From positions 248,001 through 312,000 of the forward strand of contig DYNM01000001.1 in the NCBI GenBank assembly GCA_020721065.1: 64,000 nt of DNA, read 5' to 3'. The DNA is from Thiocystis violascens (GTDB lineage: Bacteria; Pseudomonadota; Gammaproteobacteria; Chromatiales; Chromatiaceae). Positions 8,121 to 17,202 of this stretch are shown here, in pieces (positions within the stretch are counted from its first letter, which is position 1; each line of letters begins with the position of its first letter). The notes below the pieces were generated by a model. It saw nothing but the letters and a program-made list of their open reading frames with translations, did not search any database and was not told the origin of the DNA. The position numbers and the translations under genes are program-made.

Positions 8121-9675
8121 CAGCAATCTGCGGATGCGCCCGCTGCGCTGGATGCAAAATCGTGTTGCAAGCGTTGAGATACGCCTTGGCAGAAGCAATC
8201 ACGATGTCAGTATCCGCGCCTTGCCCGTTGACCACGCGCCCGCCTTTTTCCAAGCGCACCGTCACCTCGCCCTGCGCATCCGTGCCGCTGGTGATCGCGT
8301 TGACCGAATACAGCCGCAGCGCCGCGCCACTCTTCACAATGGATTCAATCGCTTTGAAGGTTGCATCGACCGGGCCGCTGCCGCTGGCATTGCCAGCTTG
8401 TTCTGCGCCGTCCACCGTCAACATCAACGTCGCGTGTGGCGTTTCGCCAGTTTCTGAGCACACCCGCAGCGATACCAATTTGACCCGCTCGTTGGCAGTT
8501 TCCAGCGTCGCGTCAGTCACCAGCGCCTGCAAATCCTCATCAAAAATCTCGTGCTTTTTGTCTGCCAATTCTTTGAAACGGGCAAACGCAGCGTTCAAAT
8601 CTTCCTCAGAATTCAACACCACGCCCAGCTCCAGCAACCGCGCCCGAAACGCATTGCGCCCCGAATGCTTGCCCATCACCATCCGGTTTTCTGACCAGCC
8701 GACATCCTGCGCCCGCATGATTTCGTAGGTTTCGCGGTTTTTCAGCACGCCATCTTGATGAATGCCAGATTCATGCGCGAAAGCATTGATGCCCACCACC
8801 GCTTTATTCGGCTGCACCGGAAAGCCGGTGATGGTCGAAACCAGCCGCGAGCAGGTCATAATTTGCGTGGTATCGAGCCGAGTTTGGCAATCAAACAAAT
8901 CCTGCCGCGTCCGCACCGCCATCACGATTTCTTCCAGCGCCGCATTGCCCGCCCGCTCACCTAAGCCATTGATTGTGCATTCAACTTGCCGTGCTCCATT
9001 GCGCACCGCCGCCAGCGAATTGGCCACCGCCAGCCCCAAATCGTTATGACAATGCACCGAAAACACCGCTTGATCGGCATTCGGCACCCGCTCGCGCAAG
9101 GTCGCAATCAGGCTGCCGAATTGATCGGGGATGTTGTAACCGACCGTATCGGGAATGTTGACGGTACGAGCGCCAGCCGCGATCACCGCCTCCAATATCC
9201 GGCACAAAAAATCAATCTCAGAACGCCCCGCATCTTCGGGCGAAAACTCCACATCATCAGTAAACTGCCGCGCCCGTTTTACCGCGTGAACCGCCTGCGC
9301 CAGCACCTGCTCCGGCGTCATCCGCAACTTCTTTTCCATGTGAATCGGCGAGGTCGCAATAAAGGTATGAATCCGCCCCGCCGCCGCCGCTTCCAAGGCT
9401 TCACCGGCGCGATTGATGTCCGCATCCAGCGCCCGTGCCAACGCGCAGACCCGGCTATCCTTCACCGCCGCCGCGACCGCTTTCACCGCCTCAAAATCGC
9501 CGGGGCTGGCAATCGGGAATCCCGCCTCAATCACATCAACGTGCATCCGTTCCAAGGCTTTGGCGATCCGCACCTTTTCATCCTTGGTCATTGACGCGCC
9601 GGGGCTTTGCTCGCCATCGCGCAACGTGGTATCAAAAATAATCAACTGGTCTTTGCTCATCATCGTGTCACTCAT
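8113..9675 (-). CDS. leuA: 2-isopropylmalate synthase
   Basis: A 520-residue enzyme that condenses acetyl-CoA with 2-oxoisovalerate in the first step of leucine synthesis. It has the DRE-TIM motif [14 protein letters not shown] near residue 15, [13 protein letters not shown] with the metal-binding His pair, the GLGERAGNA signature, and a C-terminal LeuA allosteric dimerisation domain from about 390 (with [14 protein letters not shown]) where leucine binds. The start could be 9675 or the ATG at 9660 (MMSKDQ). The stop overlaps the glycosylase gene downstream. Confidence 0.97.
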   Translation of the reverse strand: MSDTMMSKDQLIIFDTTLRDGEQSPGASMTKDEKVRIAKALERMHVDVIEAGFPIASPGDFEAVKAVAAAVKDSRVCALARALDADINRAGEALEAAAAGRIHTFIATSPIHMEKKLRMTPEQVLAQAVHAVKRARQFTDDVEFSPEDAGRSEIDFLCRILEAVIAAGARTVNIPDTVGYNIPDQFGSLIATLRERVPNADQAVFSVHCHNDLGLAVANSLAAVRNGARQVECTINGLGERAGNAALEEIVMAVRTRQDLFDCQTRLDTTQIMTCSRLVSTITGFPVQPNKAVVGINAFAHESGIHQDGVLKNRETYEIMRAQDVGWSENRMVMGKHSGRNAFRARLLELGVVLNSEEDLNAAFARFKELADKKHEIFDEDLQALVTDATLETANERVKLVSLRVCSETGETPHATLMLTVDGAEQAGNASGSGPVDATFKAIESIVKSGAALRLYSVNAITSGTDAQGEVTVRLEKGGRVVNGQGADTDIVIASAKAYLNACNTILHPAQRAHPQIADV

Positions 9676-9785
9676 TATTTTGGAATTGGTGATGGTTTGA
9701 TTGTAACCCGGCGCGGCTATTGGGCTACCATAAACGTCCGGCGCTCCCCGCCGGATTTCTCACATGATTACGGTGTCCCATTGTT

Positions 9786-10661
9786 ATGACAGATTCTCCA
9801 TTTTATCTCTGCAATGAAAGCGCATATCAACGCTGGCGCGATCATAAATTAACCATTGCGCCAACTGATCTCAATGCGCTACTGGTTGAAATCAAGGACC
9901 CACGCCAACTCACAACGGCAGAACATCAGGCTATTTTAGAACGCTGCCGTATAGCAAATATGGCGATTTATCTCAGCACAACTGGCACTGATCCCGATAA
10001 AGCAATTCCCAAAACCTTGGGCGCACAATTCGGATTACAACAATTAGATCATAATGCTGGCGCTGATGAAGATGCGATTACTTCATTAACGGTGCAAATT
10101 GACACCGCCCATGAAAATTACATTCCGTATTCCAATCGCCCAATTGACTGGCACACCGACGGCTATTACAACGCACCCGAACGCCAGATTTATGGATTAT
10201 TACTGCATTGTGTGCAACCCGCCGCTGCCGGTGGCGAAAATGCGTTATTAGATCACGAAATGGCGTATTTACAGCTCCGCGACTATCAACCCGATTTTAT
10301 TCAAGCGTTAATGCACCCCGATTGTATGACCATTCCTGCAAATGTGATTGGCGGAGTACAGGTACGACCTGCACAATCAGGCCCCGTATTTTCAGTCCGT
10401 TCTGATGGTCAATTACACATGCGCTACACTAATCGCGCCCGTAATATCAAATGGCGCGATGATGCGCTCACTACCGCAGCAGTTACCTATTTGAAAGAAT
10501 TTTTACGCACTGATTCGCCTTGGCATTGTGTAGGGCGTTTACAATCCGGCTGGGGATTAATTAGTAATAACGTGCTTCACACCCGCACCGGTTTTACTGA
10601 TGACGCGACGCCGCGTTTATTATATCGCGCTCGCTATTACGAGCGCATTAACGGCACCTAA
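9786..10661 (+). CDS. TauD/TfdA-family 2-oxoglutarate-Fe(II) dioxygenase
   Basis: A 291-residue protein with the non-haem iron facial triad: H123 and D125 in DWHTDGYYN, distal H265 in NNVLHTRTGF, and the 2-oxoglutarate-binding Arg in RLLYRARYYERI. Family members hydroxylate taurine, aryloxyalkanoates, gamma-butyrobetaine or amino-acid side chains, and the substrate here is unknown. It is followed 52 bases later by a secreted rhodanese, so a sulfur-containing substrate is possible but only an inference. Its AT-rich codon use contrasts with leuA next to it. Confidence 0.85.
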   Translation: MTDSPFYLCNESAYQRWRDHKLTIAPTDLNALLVEIKDPRQLTTAEHQAILERCRIANMAIYLSTTGTDPDKAIPKTLGAQFGLQQLDHNAGADEDAITSLTVQIDTAHENYIPYSNRPIDWHTDGYYNAPERQIYGLLLHCVQPAAAGGENALLDHEMAYLQLRDYQPDFIQALMHPDCMTIPANVIGGVQVRPAQSGPVFSVRSDGQLHMRYTNRARNIKWRDDALTTAAVTYLKEFLRTDSPWHCVGRLQSGWGLISNNVLHTRTGFTDDATPRLLYRARYYERINGT

Positions 10662-10713
10662 ATTGGCACTCAAACACATCATCTCATTCACAACTTTATA
10701 GGAATTAACCGTA

Positions 10714-11166
10714 ATGCAACAGCGTTTTTCATTACTGAGTTCATGCGCTGCATTTTTACTCGGCGCACTCGTGATCATCGGTAGCGCCCAAGCTGCCAAC
10801 GCAACGCTCACTCCGCCAGAAGTATTGAGCAAACTGCAAGCTGGCGAATTAACCTTAATTGATATTCGCACTCCAGAAGAATGGCGTGATTCTGGCGTGG
10901 TGGCAGAGGCAAAACGGATTGATCTGCAAGACCCCGACGGTGCAACTGGCTTTACTACCAAAGTGTTAGCCGCCGTGAATGGCGACAAAACCGCACCGGT
11001 AGCAGTCATTTGTCGCACCGGCAGCCGCAGCGGTTACGCACAGCGTTTCCTGCAAAAACAAGGATTTACGAACGTCATCAACATCCCCGAAGGCATGATC
11101 GGCAGCATGGCAGGACCTGGTTGGATTGAGCGCGGACTCCCAATTAAACCTTGCCCAGATTGCTGA
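10714..11166 (+). CDS. Periplasmic single-domain rhodanese
   Basis: A 150-residue protein with a signal peptide (core FLLGALVIIGSAQA). The rhodanese fold carries DIRTPEEWRDSG and the active loop VICRTGSRS with catalytic C100, and ends GPGWIERGLPIKPCPDC. Such proteins carry persulfide sulfur between donors and acceptors; the last two cysteines (CPDC) are unusual extras. Its export and the sulfur-globule-like gene elsewhere in the window fit periplasmic sulfur chemistry. It is probably co-transcribed with the dioxygenase gene upstream. Confidence 0.88.
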   Translation: MQQRFSLLSSCAAFLLGALVIIGSAQAANATLTPPEVLSKLQAGELTLIDIRTPEEWRDSGVVAEAKRIDLQDPDGATGFTTKVLAAVNGDKTAPVAVICRTGSRSGYAQRFLQKQGFTNVINIPEGMIGSMAGPGWIERGLPIKPCPDC

Positions 11167-11215
11167 TCATTCATCCGCAAAATGCCCATCATACTGACAT
11201 GATGGGCACAAAAAC

Positions 11216-12073
11216 TCATGCAGTTGTTCCCGTGCGCCACTCTACATGCCAGCCCGCATCTTTTAATGGCGCAATAGACAATACTGCTGCCAAACGTGGT
11301 AACAGCGCCTGCAACTGCAATTCAAATTGCCAAGGTGGGTTAATCACAGCGAGACCTGAACCACACATGCCAAAATTTGGCGTTTGTGGACGCACCCATA
11401 ATTCCGCAGTTAATAGCGTTGGTACTTGTCGCAACAACCGGCTTAATAACTGATTTGCTTGATCTCGCTGCACACCTAAACGCGGATACCAAATCAAATA
11501 ACAACCGCTTCTCCAGCGTTGATAAGAGGCTAACACAGTCGCTGCAACTTGCCGCACTTCAATTGCGGTTTCATACGACGGATCAATTAACACTACTCCA
11601 CGCGATGGCGTGGGTGGCAATAGCGCCGGTAACCCTTCGTAACTATTGCGCTGATGCAGATGAATTCGCGCATCGTGATTAAAATGATGGCGCAAAGTTT
11701 GTACTTCGGTTGGATGCAATTCCATTAAAATCAATTGATCGAAATTCCGCAATCCAGCTTGCGCAAAATATGGCGACCCCGGATAACGCACTATTTCATT
11801 TGTTGTATTGAGCGCCGCAATCGCATTGAAATAAGCGGCAAGTTCAGGAAATTCCGTCCGCCGCGCCCATAAACGCTTAATACCATCCGCCGCTTCGCTG
11901 GTTTTACGCGCCTGTTCGCTGGTGAGATCGTAAATACCCGCACCGGCGTGAGTTTCTAAATAAGTTAACGGTTTAGGTTTAGTTGTCAGCGTTTCCAACA
12001 ACAGCGTTAATACGCTGTGCTTGAATACGTCAGCATGATTTCCCGCGTGGAATCCGTGTAAATAACTCAGCAT
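11216..12073 (-). CDS. rlmJ: 23S rRNA (adenine-2030-N6)-methyltransferase RlmJ
   Basis: A 285-residue protein beginning MLSYLHGFHAGNHADVFKHSVL, the highly conserved RlmJ N-terminus. It continues with LETHAGAGIYDL (SAM motif) and VLIDPSYE, the (D/N)PPY-like catalytic motif DPSYE. It methylates A2030 of 23S rRNA. The ATG at 12073 is chosen over a TTG two codons earlier because it gives the conserved start. It lies 6 bases after the hypB stop on the same strand, so the two are probably one operon despite unrelated roles. Confidence 0.95.
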   Translation of the reverse strand: MLSYLHGFHAGNHADVFKHSVLTLLLETLTTKPKPLTYLETHAGAGIYDLTSEQARKTSEAADGIKRLWARRTEFPELAAYFNAIAALNTTNEIVRYPGSPYFAQAGLRNFDQLILMELHPTEVQTLRHHFNHDARIHLHQRNSYEGLPALLPPTPSRGVVLIDPSYETAIEVRQVAATVLASYQRWRSGCYLIWYPRLGVQRDQANQLLSRLLRQVPTLLTAELWVRPQTPNFGMCGSGLAVINPPWQFELQLQALLPRLAAVLSIAPLKDAGWHVEWRTGTTA

Positions 12074-12079
12074 TGTCAA

Positions 12080-12799
12080 TTACTGATGCGTGGCAAATGC
12101 CGTATGCAACCATTGCAACCAAGGCGTCAAATCGCTGCCGGGGCGCGTGGATAAGGGAATAAAAGGCGCAGTACTGGCGAGTTGGCGTAAATGGTGTTCG
12201 GCACGAATTGGCTGAAATTCGGGCAATAACGGTAATAAATCCGCTTTAGTACACAATACCAAGTCGGCAATACGAAATATCACTGGATATTTAGCAGGTT
12301 TATCATCACCTTCGGGTACAGACAACAGTGTAATGTTGTAATGCTGACCGAGATCAAAGCTGGCGGGACAAACCAGATTACCGACATTTTCAATAAATAA
12401 TAAATCAATCTCGTCTAAATCTAGTTGATGCAAAGCGGTATGAATATGTTGGGCATCGAGATGGCAGGCAGCGCCGGTAGTAATTTGAATTGCAGGCACA
12501 CCTTTAGCGCGAATACGCAGCGCATCATTTTCAGTTTCTAAATCGCCTTCAATAACCGCAATGCGATAACGAACACTGAGAGCATCAATCGTAGCTTCTA
12601 ATAGACTGGTTTTGCCCGCACCGGGCGATGACATGAGATTAAATGCCAATACTTTATGAATATTAAAATGGTCGCGGTTATGCGCTGCCTGCTGATCGTT
12701 TGCCGACAATAAACCAGTCAACACCTCTACGGCAACGTGTTGATGAACGCCAGATATTGAATGGTCGTGAGAATGGGTGCAGCCGCAGGTATTACACAT
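12080..12799 (-). CDS. hypB: Hydrogenase/urease nickel-incorporation GTPase HypB
   Basis: A 239-residue protein. It starts MCNTCGC, the N-terminal Cys metal site, followed by a short His cluster (THSHDHS..HQHV). The GTPase core has P-loop SSPGAGKTSLL, an EGDLETENDA switch region, the TGAACHLDA metal site with C and H, IENVGNLVCPASFD, and the base-specificity segment CTKADLLP. HypB inserts nickel into NiFe-hydrogenase with HypA. No other hyp or hydrogenase gene is in the window, so it is an orphan here; it may serve a hydrogenase encoded elsewhere. Confidence 0.93.
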   Translation of the reverse strand: MCNTCGCTHSHDHSISGVHQHVAVEVLTGLLSANDQQAAHNRDHFNIHKVLAFNLMSSPGAGKTSLLEATIDALSVRYRIAVIEGDLETENDALRIRAKGVPAIQITTGAACHLDAQHIHTALHQLDLDEIDLLFIENVGNLVCPASFDLGQHYNITLLSVPEGDDKPAKYPVIFRIADLVLCTKADLLPLLPEFQPIRAEHHLRQLASTAPFIPLSTRPGSDLTPWLQWLHTAFATHQ

Positions 12800-12913
12800 G
12801 TTAAATTGTCCGCTGAATTGATAGAATTGTACTGATGTAGCACTGACAGCCGCGCTTGACGCTTGCAGATCATGCGTATTTTACCCCACAGCAATAAGAT
12901 AAGGAGTAACCCA

Positions 12914-13495
12914 ATGTCAAATACTGCTGAACGTCTTTATATGACTGTTGACGCCTATTTGCAAGCCGAAGAGCATTCATTAACCAAACATGAATACATC
13001 GCAGGTGAGATTTTCGCAATGGCAGGAGCGCATGAATCACATGTCACCATCGCACTTAATTTAGCAACACTGCTGCGTTCACATGTGCGCGGCAGTCCAT
13101 GCCGCGTATTCATTGCGGATATGAAAGTGAAAGTTGATACTGCTGACAGCTTTTTTTATCCCGATGTGTTTGTCACTTGCGATGCGCGGGATGTTGGTCA
13201 AGCGTTAATGAAACGTCATCCCAATTTGATTATTGAAGTGCTGTCAAAATCAACCGCAGTCTATGATTACAGTGCGAAGTTTGGTTATTATCAGCAGCTT
13301 GAATCATTGCAAGAGTATGTGTTAGTGAAACCAGACTGTATGGCGATTGATGTTTTTCGCCGTGAAGAAGACAACCAGTGGGTATTGTATTCTTTTACAG
13401 CCGCCGATGAATTGGCACTGACTAGCGTTGATTTTCACTGTGCAATCGCTGCGGTTTATGAAGATGTCTTATTGCCACCGCTGGCGGTGAGATAA
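12914..13495 (+). CDS. Uma2-family PD-(D/E)XK nuclease-fold protein
   Basis: A 193-residue protein starting at ATG 12914 behind AAGGAG; the longer frame from 12863 is rejected. It has YLQAEEHSLTKHEYIAGEIFAMAGA, the family N-terminal signature, then FYPDVFV (D), LIIEVLS (E) and YSAKFGYYQ (K), which together give the PD-(D/E)XK-like active site. Uma2 proteins are abundant in cyanobacteria and filamentous sulfur bacteria, often in many copies. Their role is unknown, although a nuclease or transposon-derived origin is suspected. Confidence 0.88.
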   Translation: MSNTAERLYMTVDAYLQAEEHSLTKHEYIAGEIFAMAGAHESHVTIALNLATLLRSHVRGSPCRVFIADMKVKVDTADSFFYPDVFVTCDARDVGQALMKRHPNLIIEVLSKSTAVYDYSAKFGYYQQLESLQEYVLVKPDCMAIDVFRREEDNQWVLYSFTAADELALTSVDFHCAIAAVYEDVLLPPLAVR

Positions 13496-13541
13496 TTCAA
13501 TCAGAACGCATCTATTGATCACTTGATTTGGAGTCTTAACC

Positions 13542-14423
13542 TTGAAATTTACAGTCGAAGCATTCCGGGCTTGGAACAACAAATGCGTGACTCTGTTGGG
13601 CATGTCTGGCGTGGGGAAAACCCATTTATCCGCAATGTTGCGCCGCAATGATTGGTTTCACTATTCGGGTGATTATCGTATTGGCACCCGTTATTTAGAT
13701 GAGCCGATTTTAGATTTAATTAAAGCGCAAGCAATGCGTGATCCCTTTTTGCGTGATTTATTGCGGCGTGATTGGATCACGATTCGCAACATCATCAAAA
13801 TTCACGATCTCGGCCCAGTATTGAGTTTTATTGGCAAGTTGGGTAATCCTGAATTCGATGGGTTACCACTCAATGAATTCAGCCGTCGCCAAGCGTTATA
13901 TCGGAAAGCAGAAATTGCAGCAATGCACGATGTGCCAGATTTTGTGCGTAAAGCGCGAGAAATTTATGGTTATCCACATCTGGTCAATGATGTCGGCGGC
14001 AGCCTGTGTGAATTAGATGATCCGAGTGTGATTGAATTGCTGGCCAAGCATAGTTTAATTCTATACATTCGCGTTCCGGCAGCAGATGAGATCAAACTGA
14101 TTCAACGCGCCCAAGCCGATCCTAAACCGTTGTATTATCGACCAGAATTTTTACGAGCAGCGTTAGCAGATTATTTAACCGAACAGGGTTTGCATTACGT
14201 CGCTGAGATTGAACCCAATGCCTTTACACGCTGGGTATTTCCGCGTTTATTTCATTCTCGAGTGCCGCGTTACGAAGCGATTGCACGTCCACACGGTTAT
14301 ACGGTGTCATCTATTGATGTGGCGACTGTGCGCGATGAACAGGATTTTCTATTGTTAATTGAATCTGCAATTGCCCGCGCTGAAATTGCACCAGCGGCGG
14401 ATTTGCCGCGAGCTGAAATTTAA
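13542..14423 (+). CDS. P-loop ATPase of unknown function upstream of metA
   Basis: A 293-residue protein using a TTG start (GGAG 8-10 bases upstream; no better in-frame start). The Walker A is LLGMSGVGKTHL at residues 18-29. The next segment, NDWFHYSGDYRIGTRYLDEPI, is followed by a helical middle and a central NDVGGSLCELDD stretch that could hold the Walker B region. The next strand, LILYIRVPA, looks like a kinase-type core strand. It resembles small nucleoside/shikimate-kinase-fold ATPases, but I do not recognise the family. It lies 26 bases before metA on the same strand. Confidence 0.7.
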   Translation: MKFTVEAFRAWNNKCVTLLGMSGVGKTHLSAMLRRNDWFHYSGDYRIGTRYLDEPILDLIKAQAMRDPFLRDLLRRDWITIRNIIKIHDLGPVLSFIGKLGNPEFDGLPLNEFSRRQALYRKAEIAAMHDVPDFVRKAREIYGYPHLVNDVGGSLCELDDPSVIELLAKHSLILYIRVPAADEIKLIQRAQADPKPLYYRPEFLRAALADYLTEQGLHYVAEIEPNAFTRWVFPRLFHSRVPRYEAIARPHGYTVSSIDVATVRDEQDFLLLIESAIARAEIAPAADLPRAEI

Positions 14424-14449
14424 TTCATTGCTATCGGAGTATTGCCATT

Positions 14450-15520
14450 ATGCCTATTGTCGCCCATAACGATTTACCGACCTTCGCACGCTTACGCGAT
14501 GAGGGACAACGTATTCTGGAGCCGGATTGCGCAATTCAACAAGATATTCGAGAATTACATATTGGCTTGCTTAATATGATGCCAGATGCAGCACTCGCTG
14601 CGACTGAGCGGCAATTTTTTCGCTTAGTTGGTCAAAGCAATCCCATTGCGCAGTTTTATGTACATCCATTTACTCTCGATGGCTTAAAACGCGGCGCGGA
14701 AGCGCAAGCATATATCCAACGCTATTATGAACCATTTGAAAAAATTCGTGCAGAAGGATTAGACGCACTTATTATTACTGGTGCTAATGTCAGCGGTCCC
14801 GATCTGGCGCAAGAACCTTTTTGGCAACCGTTAATGACGGTAGTGGATTGGGCATTTGAACAGGTGTGTTCAACGTTATGTTCTTGTTTAGCAACTCATG
14901 CAGTTATGCAATTTCGTTATCAGCAACGGCGGCAACCATTACCGGCAAAATGTTGGGGCGTATATTCACATCATATAGTTGAACGTACACATCCGTTAGT
15001 GAGTGATGTGAATACGCGCTTTGATGTGCCGCATTCACGGTTTAATGATATTAGTCGGGCGCAATTTGATGCTGCTGGTTTGCGGGTATTAACTGAAAGT
15101 GATGCTGCTGGTGTACATTTAGCAGTGAGCGCCGATGGATTTCGGCAGATTTTCTTTCAGGGGCATCCTGAATACGATATGATTTCATTATTAAAAGAAT
15201 ATAAACGCGAAGTGAAGCGGTTTATTGCCGGCAGTCGCGTGGATTATCCTCCGTTTCCTGAGCATTATTTTGGGTTGCAAGCGCGGGCAATTTTGGATGA
15301 ATATCACGAGCAGGTAAATGAAGCATTGGATCAAGGACGCGAGCCACCATTATTCCCAGAAGAATGGATGACAACGCGGTTACATAATACTTGGCATGAT
15401 ACTGCGCAAGGTGTCATTGGTAATTGGATGGGCTTGGTTTATCGCGTTACCAATAATGACCGCCGCTTGCCTTTTATGGCAGAAATCAATCCAAATGATC
15501 CGCTGGCATTGGGATGGTAA
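14450..15520 (+). CDS. metA: Homoserine O-succinyltransferase/acetyltransferase (MetA family)
   Basis: A 356-residue enzyme that acylates homoserine in methionine synthesis. It has the class-I glutamine-amidotransferase-like MetA fold: IGLLNMMPDAALAATERQF near residue 40, ITGANVSGPD, nucleophile C146 in CSCLATHA, and the GHPEYD motif with H239/E241. Family members use succinyl- or acetyl-CoA, and sequence alone does not settle which. It follows the P-loop ATPase gene by 26 bases and probably shares its transcript. Confidence 0.93.
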   Translation: MPIVAHNDLPTFARLRDEGQRILEPDCAIQQDIRELHIGLLNMMPDAALAATERQFFRLVGQSNPIAQFYVHPFTLDGLKRGAEAQAYIQRYYEPFEKIRAEGLDALIITGANVSGPDLAQEPFWQPLMTVVDWAFEQVCSTLCSCLATHAVMQFRYQQRRQPLPAKCWGVYSHHIVERTHPLVSDVNTRFDVPHSRFNDISRAQFDAAGLRVLTESDAAGVHLAVSADGFRQIFFQGHPEYDMISLLKEYKREVKRFIAGSRVDYPPFPEHYFGLQARAILDEYHEQVNEALDQGREPPLFPEEWMTTRLHNTWHDTAQGVIGNWMGLVYRVTNNDRRLPFMAEINPNDPLALGW

Positions 15521-15530
15521 ATGCGCTGTT

Positions 15531-15553
15531 AGCAGGAGTAAAATACTCCTGCT
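15531..15553. terminator. Perfect hairpin between convergent metA and the LPAGT-repeat gene
   Basis: AGCAGGAGTA, loop AAA, TACTCCTGCT: a 10-bp perfect stem between two convergent stops (15520 and 15559). Neither strand has a U-run after it, so it is not a classic intrinsic terminator. It may protect 3' ends or block read-through. Confidence 0.5.
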
Positions 15554-15558
15554 GGCAA

Positions 15559-16386
15559 TTACCAATAAAATGATACTTGCACTGCTCCATTCGCGGTTAT
15601 TCGCACTTCTCGCGCTTGAATTTGATCGGCGTAATCAACTCGCAGTCGGTATTGACCGGGCGCAAGACGCGCATAAAACCAAGGACCTTTAGAAATTGCT
15701 GCTAACAACGTCGTGCCCGTCGCATCAAAAATTTTTACTTTGACATCAGCGAGATACGCGCCGGAACCTTGCGCGGCAAATAATAAATAAAGGTTGTAAT
15801 CCGATTTAACCTGCGTCAATTCTTCGCGTTCCGAGGCTCCAATTCCGCCGCTTACATAGGGCACGCCATCGCCAGCGGGCGCGATTTCAGTTGCGTTATC
15901 CGTTGATTTTGCTTCAATATCTTCCGTTGGTTGTTCCTCAGCAGCGGGCGGCACCGTCAATTGTGGAATCCGATGCGAGTCCAAACGCACGGGTGGCAAC
16001 CGGAGCGGCTGCCCCGCATTTGGCAGCGATAACGTCGGTTCGGCGGGGGCAGCAGGCGGCGTCACTTCCAACTCCGGCGCGGTCGATTTCGTTTCTAATT
16101 CAGGTACTTCGGCGCTGATCGGCGCGTCATCCGCATCCTCAACCGGTGACAATTCTTCGAGCGGTTCATCTGATGTTGGCGTCGCCAGCGGCAATACGGT
16201 TCCGGCTGGCAACACGGTTCCGGCTGGCAGGCGCGTTCCAGCGGGCAGCACGATCCCGCCCGGCAAGGTGGTATCGACCGACAACACCACTTCTGCTGAC
16301 AATTCCATGCCGACCATGTCGGGAGCGGCGACAATGCTATTGGTAATAGCGACGAGCAACAATAACAATAAATAGCGATAGTTCAT
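15559..16386 (-). CDS. Secreted protein with LPAGT repeats, acidic/Pro linker and C-terminal beta-sandwich-like domain
   Basis: A 275-residue protein with a signal peptide (core YLLLLLLVAITNSIVAA). Residues 30-60 form a pentad-like tract of LP(A/G)GTxLPAGT units (about five copies). They are followed by an acidic, Pro/Thr-rich linker to about residue 190. The last 85 residues read NLYLLFAAQGSGAYLADVKVKIFDATG..GPWFYARLAPGQYRLRVDY, like carboxypeptidase-regulatory-type folds: a short domain in which a metabolite or cell-envelope ligand is often bound. Function unknown; probably cell-envelope associated. The linker length suggests it spans part of the periplasm or extends from the surface. Confidence 0.65.
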   Translation of the reverse strand: MNYRYLLLLLLVAITNSIVAAPDMVGMELSAEVVLSVDTTLPGGIVLPAGTRLPAGTVLPAGTVLPLATPTSDEPLEELSPVEDADDAPISAEVPELETKSTAPELEVTPPAAPAEPTLSLPNAGQPLRLPPVRLDSHRIPQLTVPPAAEEQPTEDIEAKSTDNATEIAPAGDGVPYVSGGIGASEREELTQVKSDYNLYLLFAAQGSGAYLADVKVKIFDATGTTLLAAISKGPWFYARLAPGQYRLRVDYADQIQAREVRITANGAVQVSFYW

Positions 16387-16466
16387 ACGTTATCTCAGTA
16401 GCATAAAATTACAGAACATTAAACCCAGCGTTGATTTTTACCATTAAGAGTTGCTCAATTCAATTC

Positions 16467-17192
16467 TCATCTTTCAATTCGTAAATAGTCCGCAATCTGT
16501 TGCGGAGTGGCTGCATCTAACCAAGGCACGATGCCCAAACAGGGCGCAGTGATCAATTTCGTTAAAGTTGCAAGAATACCGTCGCGTTCGCGCAGATTTG
16601 GATCAATTTGATTGGCAATCCAGCCGTGTATTGGTGCGCCGCTGGCGCGGATATTTTCAATTGTTAATAGCGCGTGATTGATGCAACCGAGCTTGAGTCC
16701 AATAATCACAATCACGGGTAATTGCAGCATTACAGCCAGATCGCTGAGAAAGAAATTGGGAGCTAATGGGACGCGCCAGCCGCCGACGCCTTCAACAATG
16801 ATTCTATCGGCTCGCGTTGCTAAATGGTTATACGCGGTGATGATGGTATTGGCGTCAATGGTGACATTGATTTGTGCTGCGGCGAGATGAGGCGCAATTG
16901 GTGGAACGAATAGATAGGGATTGATGAGTTCATAGGGTTCAAGCGTGCTGCCCTGCGCCAGCAATTGTAAAGCGTCAGAATTAAATTTGAGTGTTTTAAC
17001 TCCAAACTTTTTTGATAACGCTGCCCAACTGGTGATTGCTAAATCCACTTCAGACCAACAGGTCGCGCCCGTCGCCACCGGTTTCATGCCCAGCACCCGC
17101 AGCCCGCGCCGTTGCAGCGCCGCCATTAACCCCAGACTGATCGTCGTTTTGCCGCAATCGGTGTCGGTGCCGGTGATGAAAAAGCCGCGCAT
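16467..17192 (-). CDS. bioD: Dethiobiotin synthetase
   Basis: A 241-residue enzyme that closes the ureido ring of dethiobiotin from 7,8-diaminopelargonate with CO2 and ATP. It has P-loop FITGTDTDCGKTTIS at the N-terminus, VLGMKPVATGA, the segment EGVGGWRVPLAP and LKLGCINHALLT. It follows bioC after 10 bases and is the last gene of the glycosyltransferase-bioH-bioC-bioD unit. Confidence 0.95.
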   Translation of the reverse strand: MRGFFITGTDTDCGKTTISLGLMAALQRRGLRVLGMKPVATGATCWSEVDLAITSWAALSKKFGVKTLKFNSDALQLLAQGSTLEPYELINPYLFVPPIAPHLAAAQINVTIDANTIITAYNHLATRADRIIVEGVGGWRVPLAPNFFLSDLAVMLQLPVIVIIGLKLGCINHALLTIENIRASGAPIHGWIANQIDPNLRERDGILATLTKLITAPCLGIVPWLDAATPQQIADYLRIER

Positions 17193-17202
17193 TTTTTAGT
17201 CT

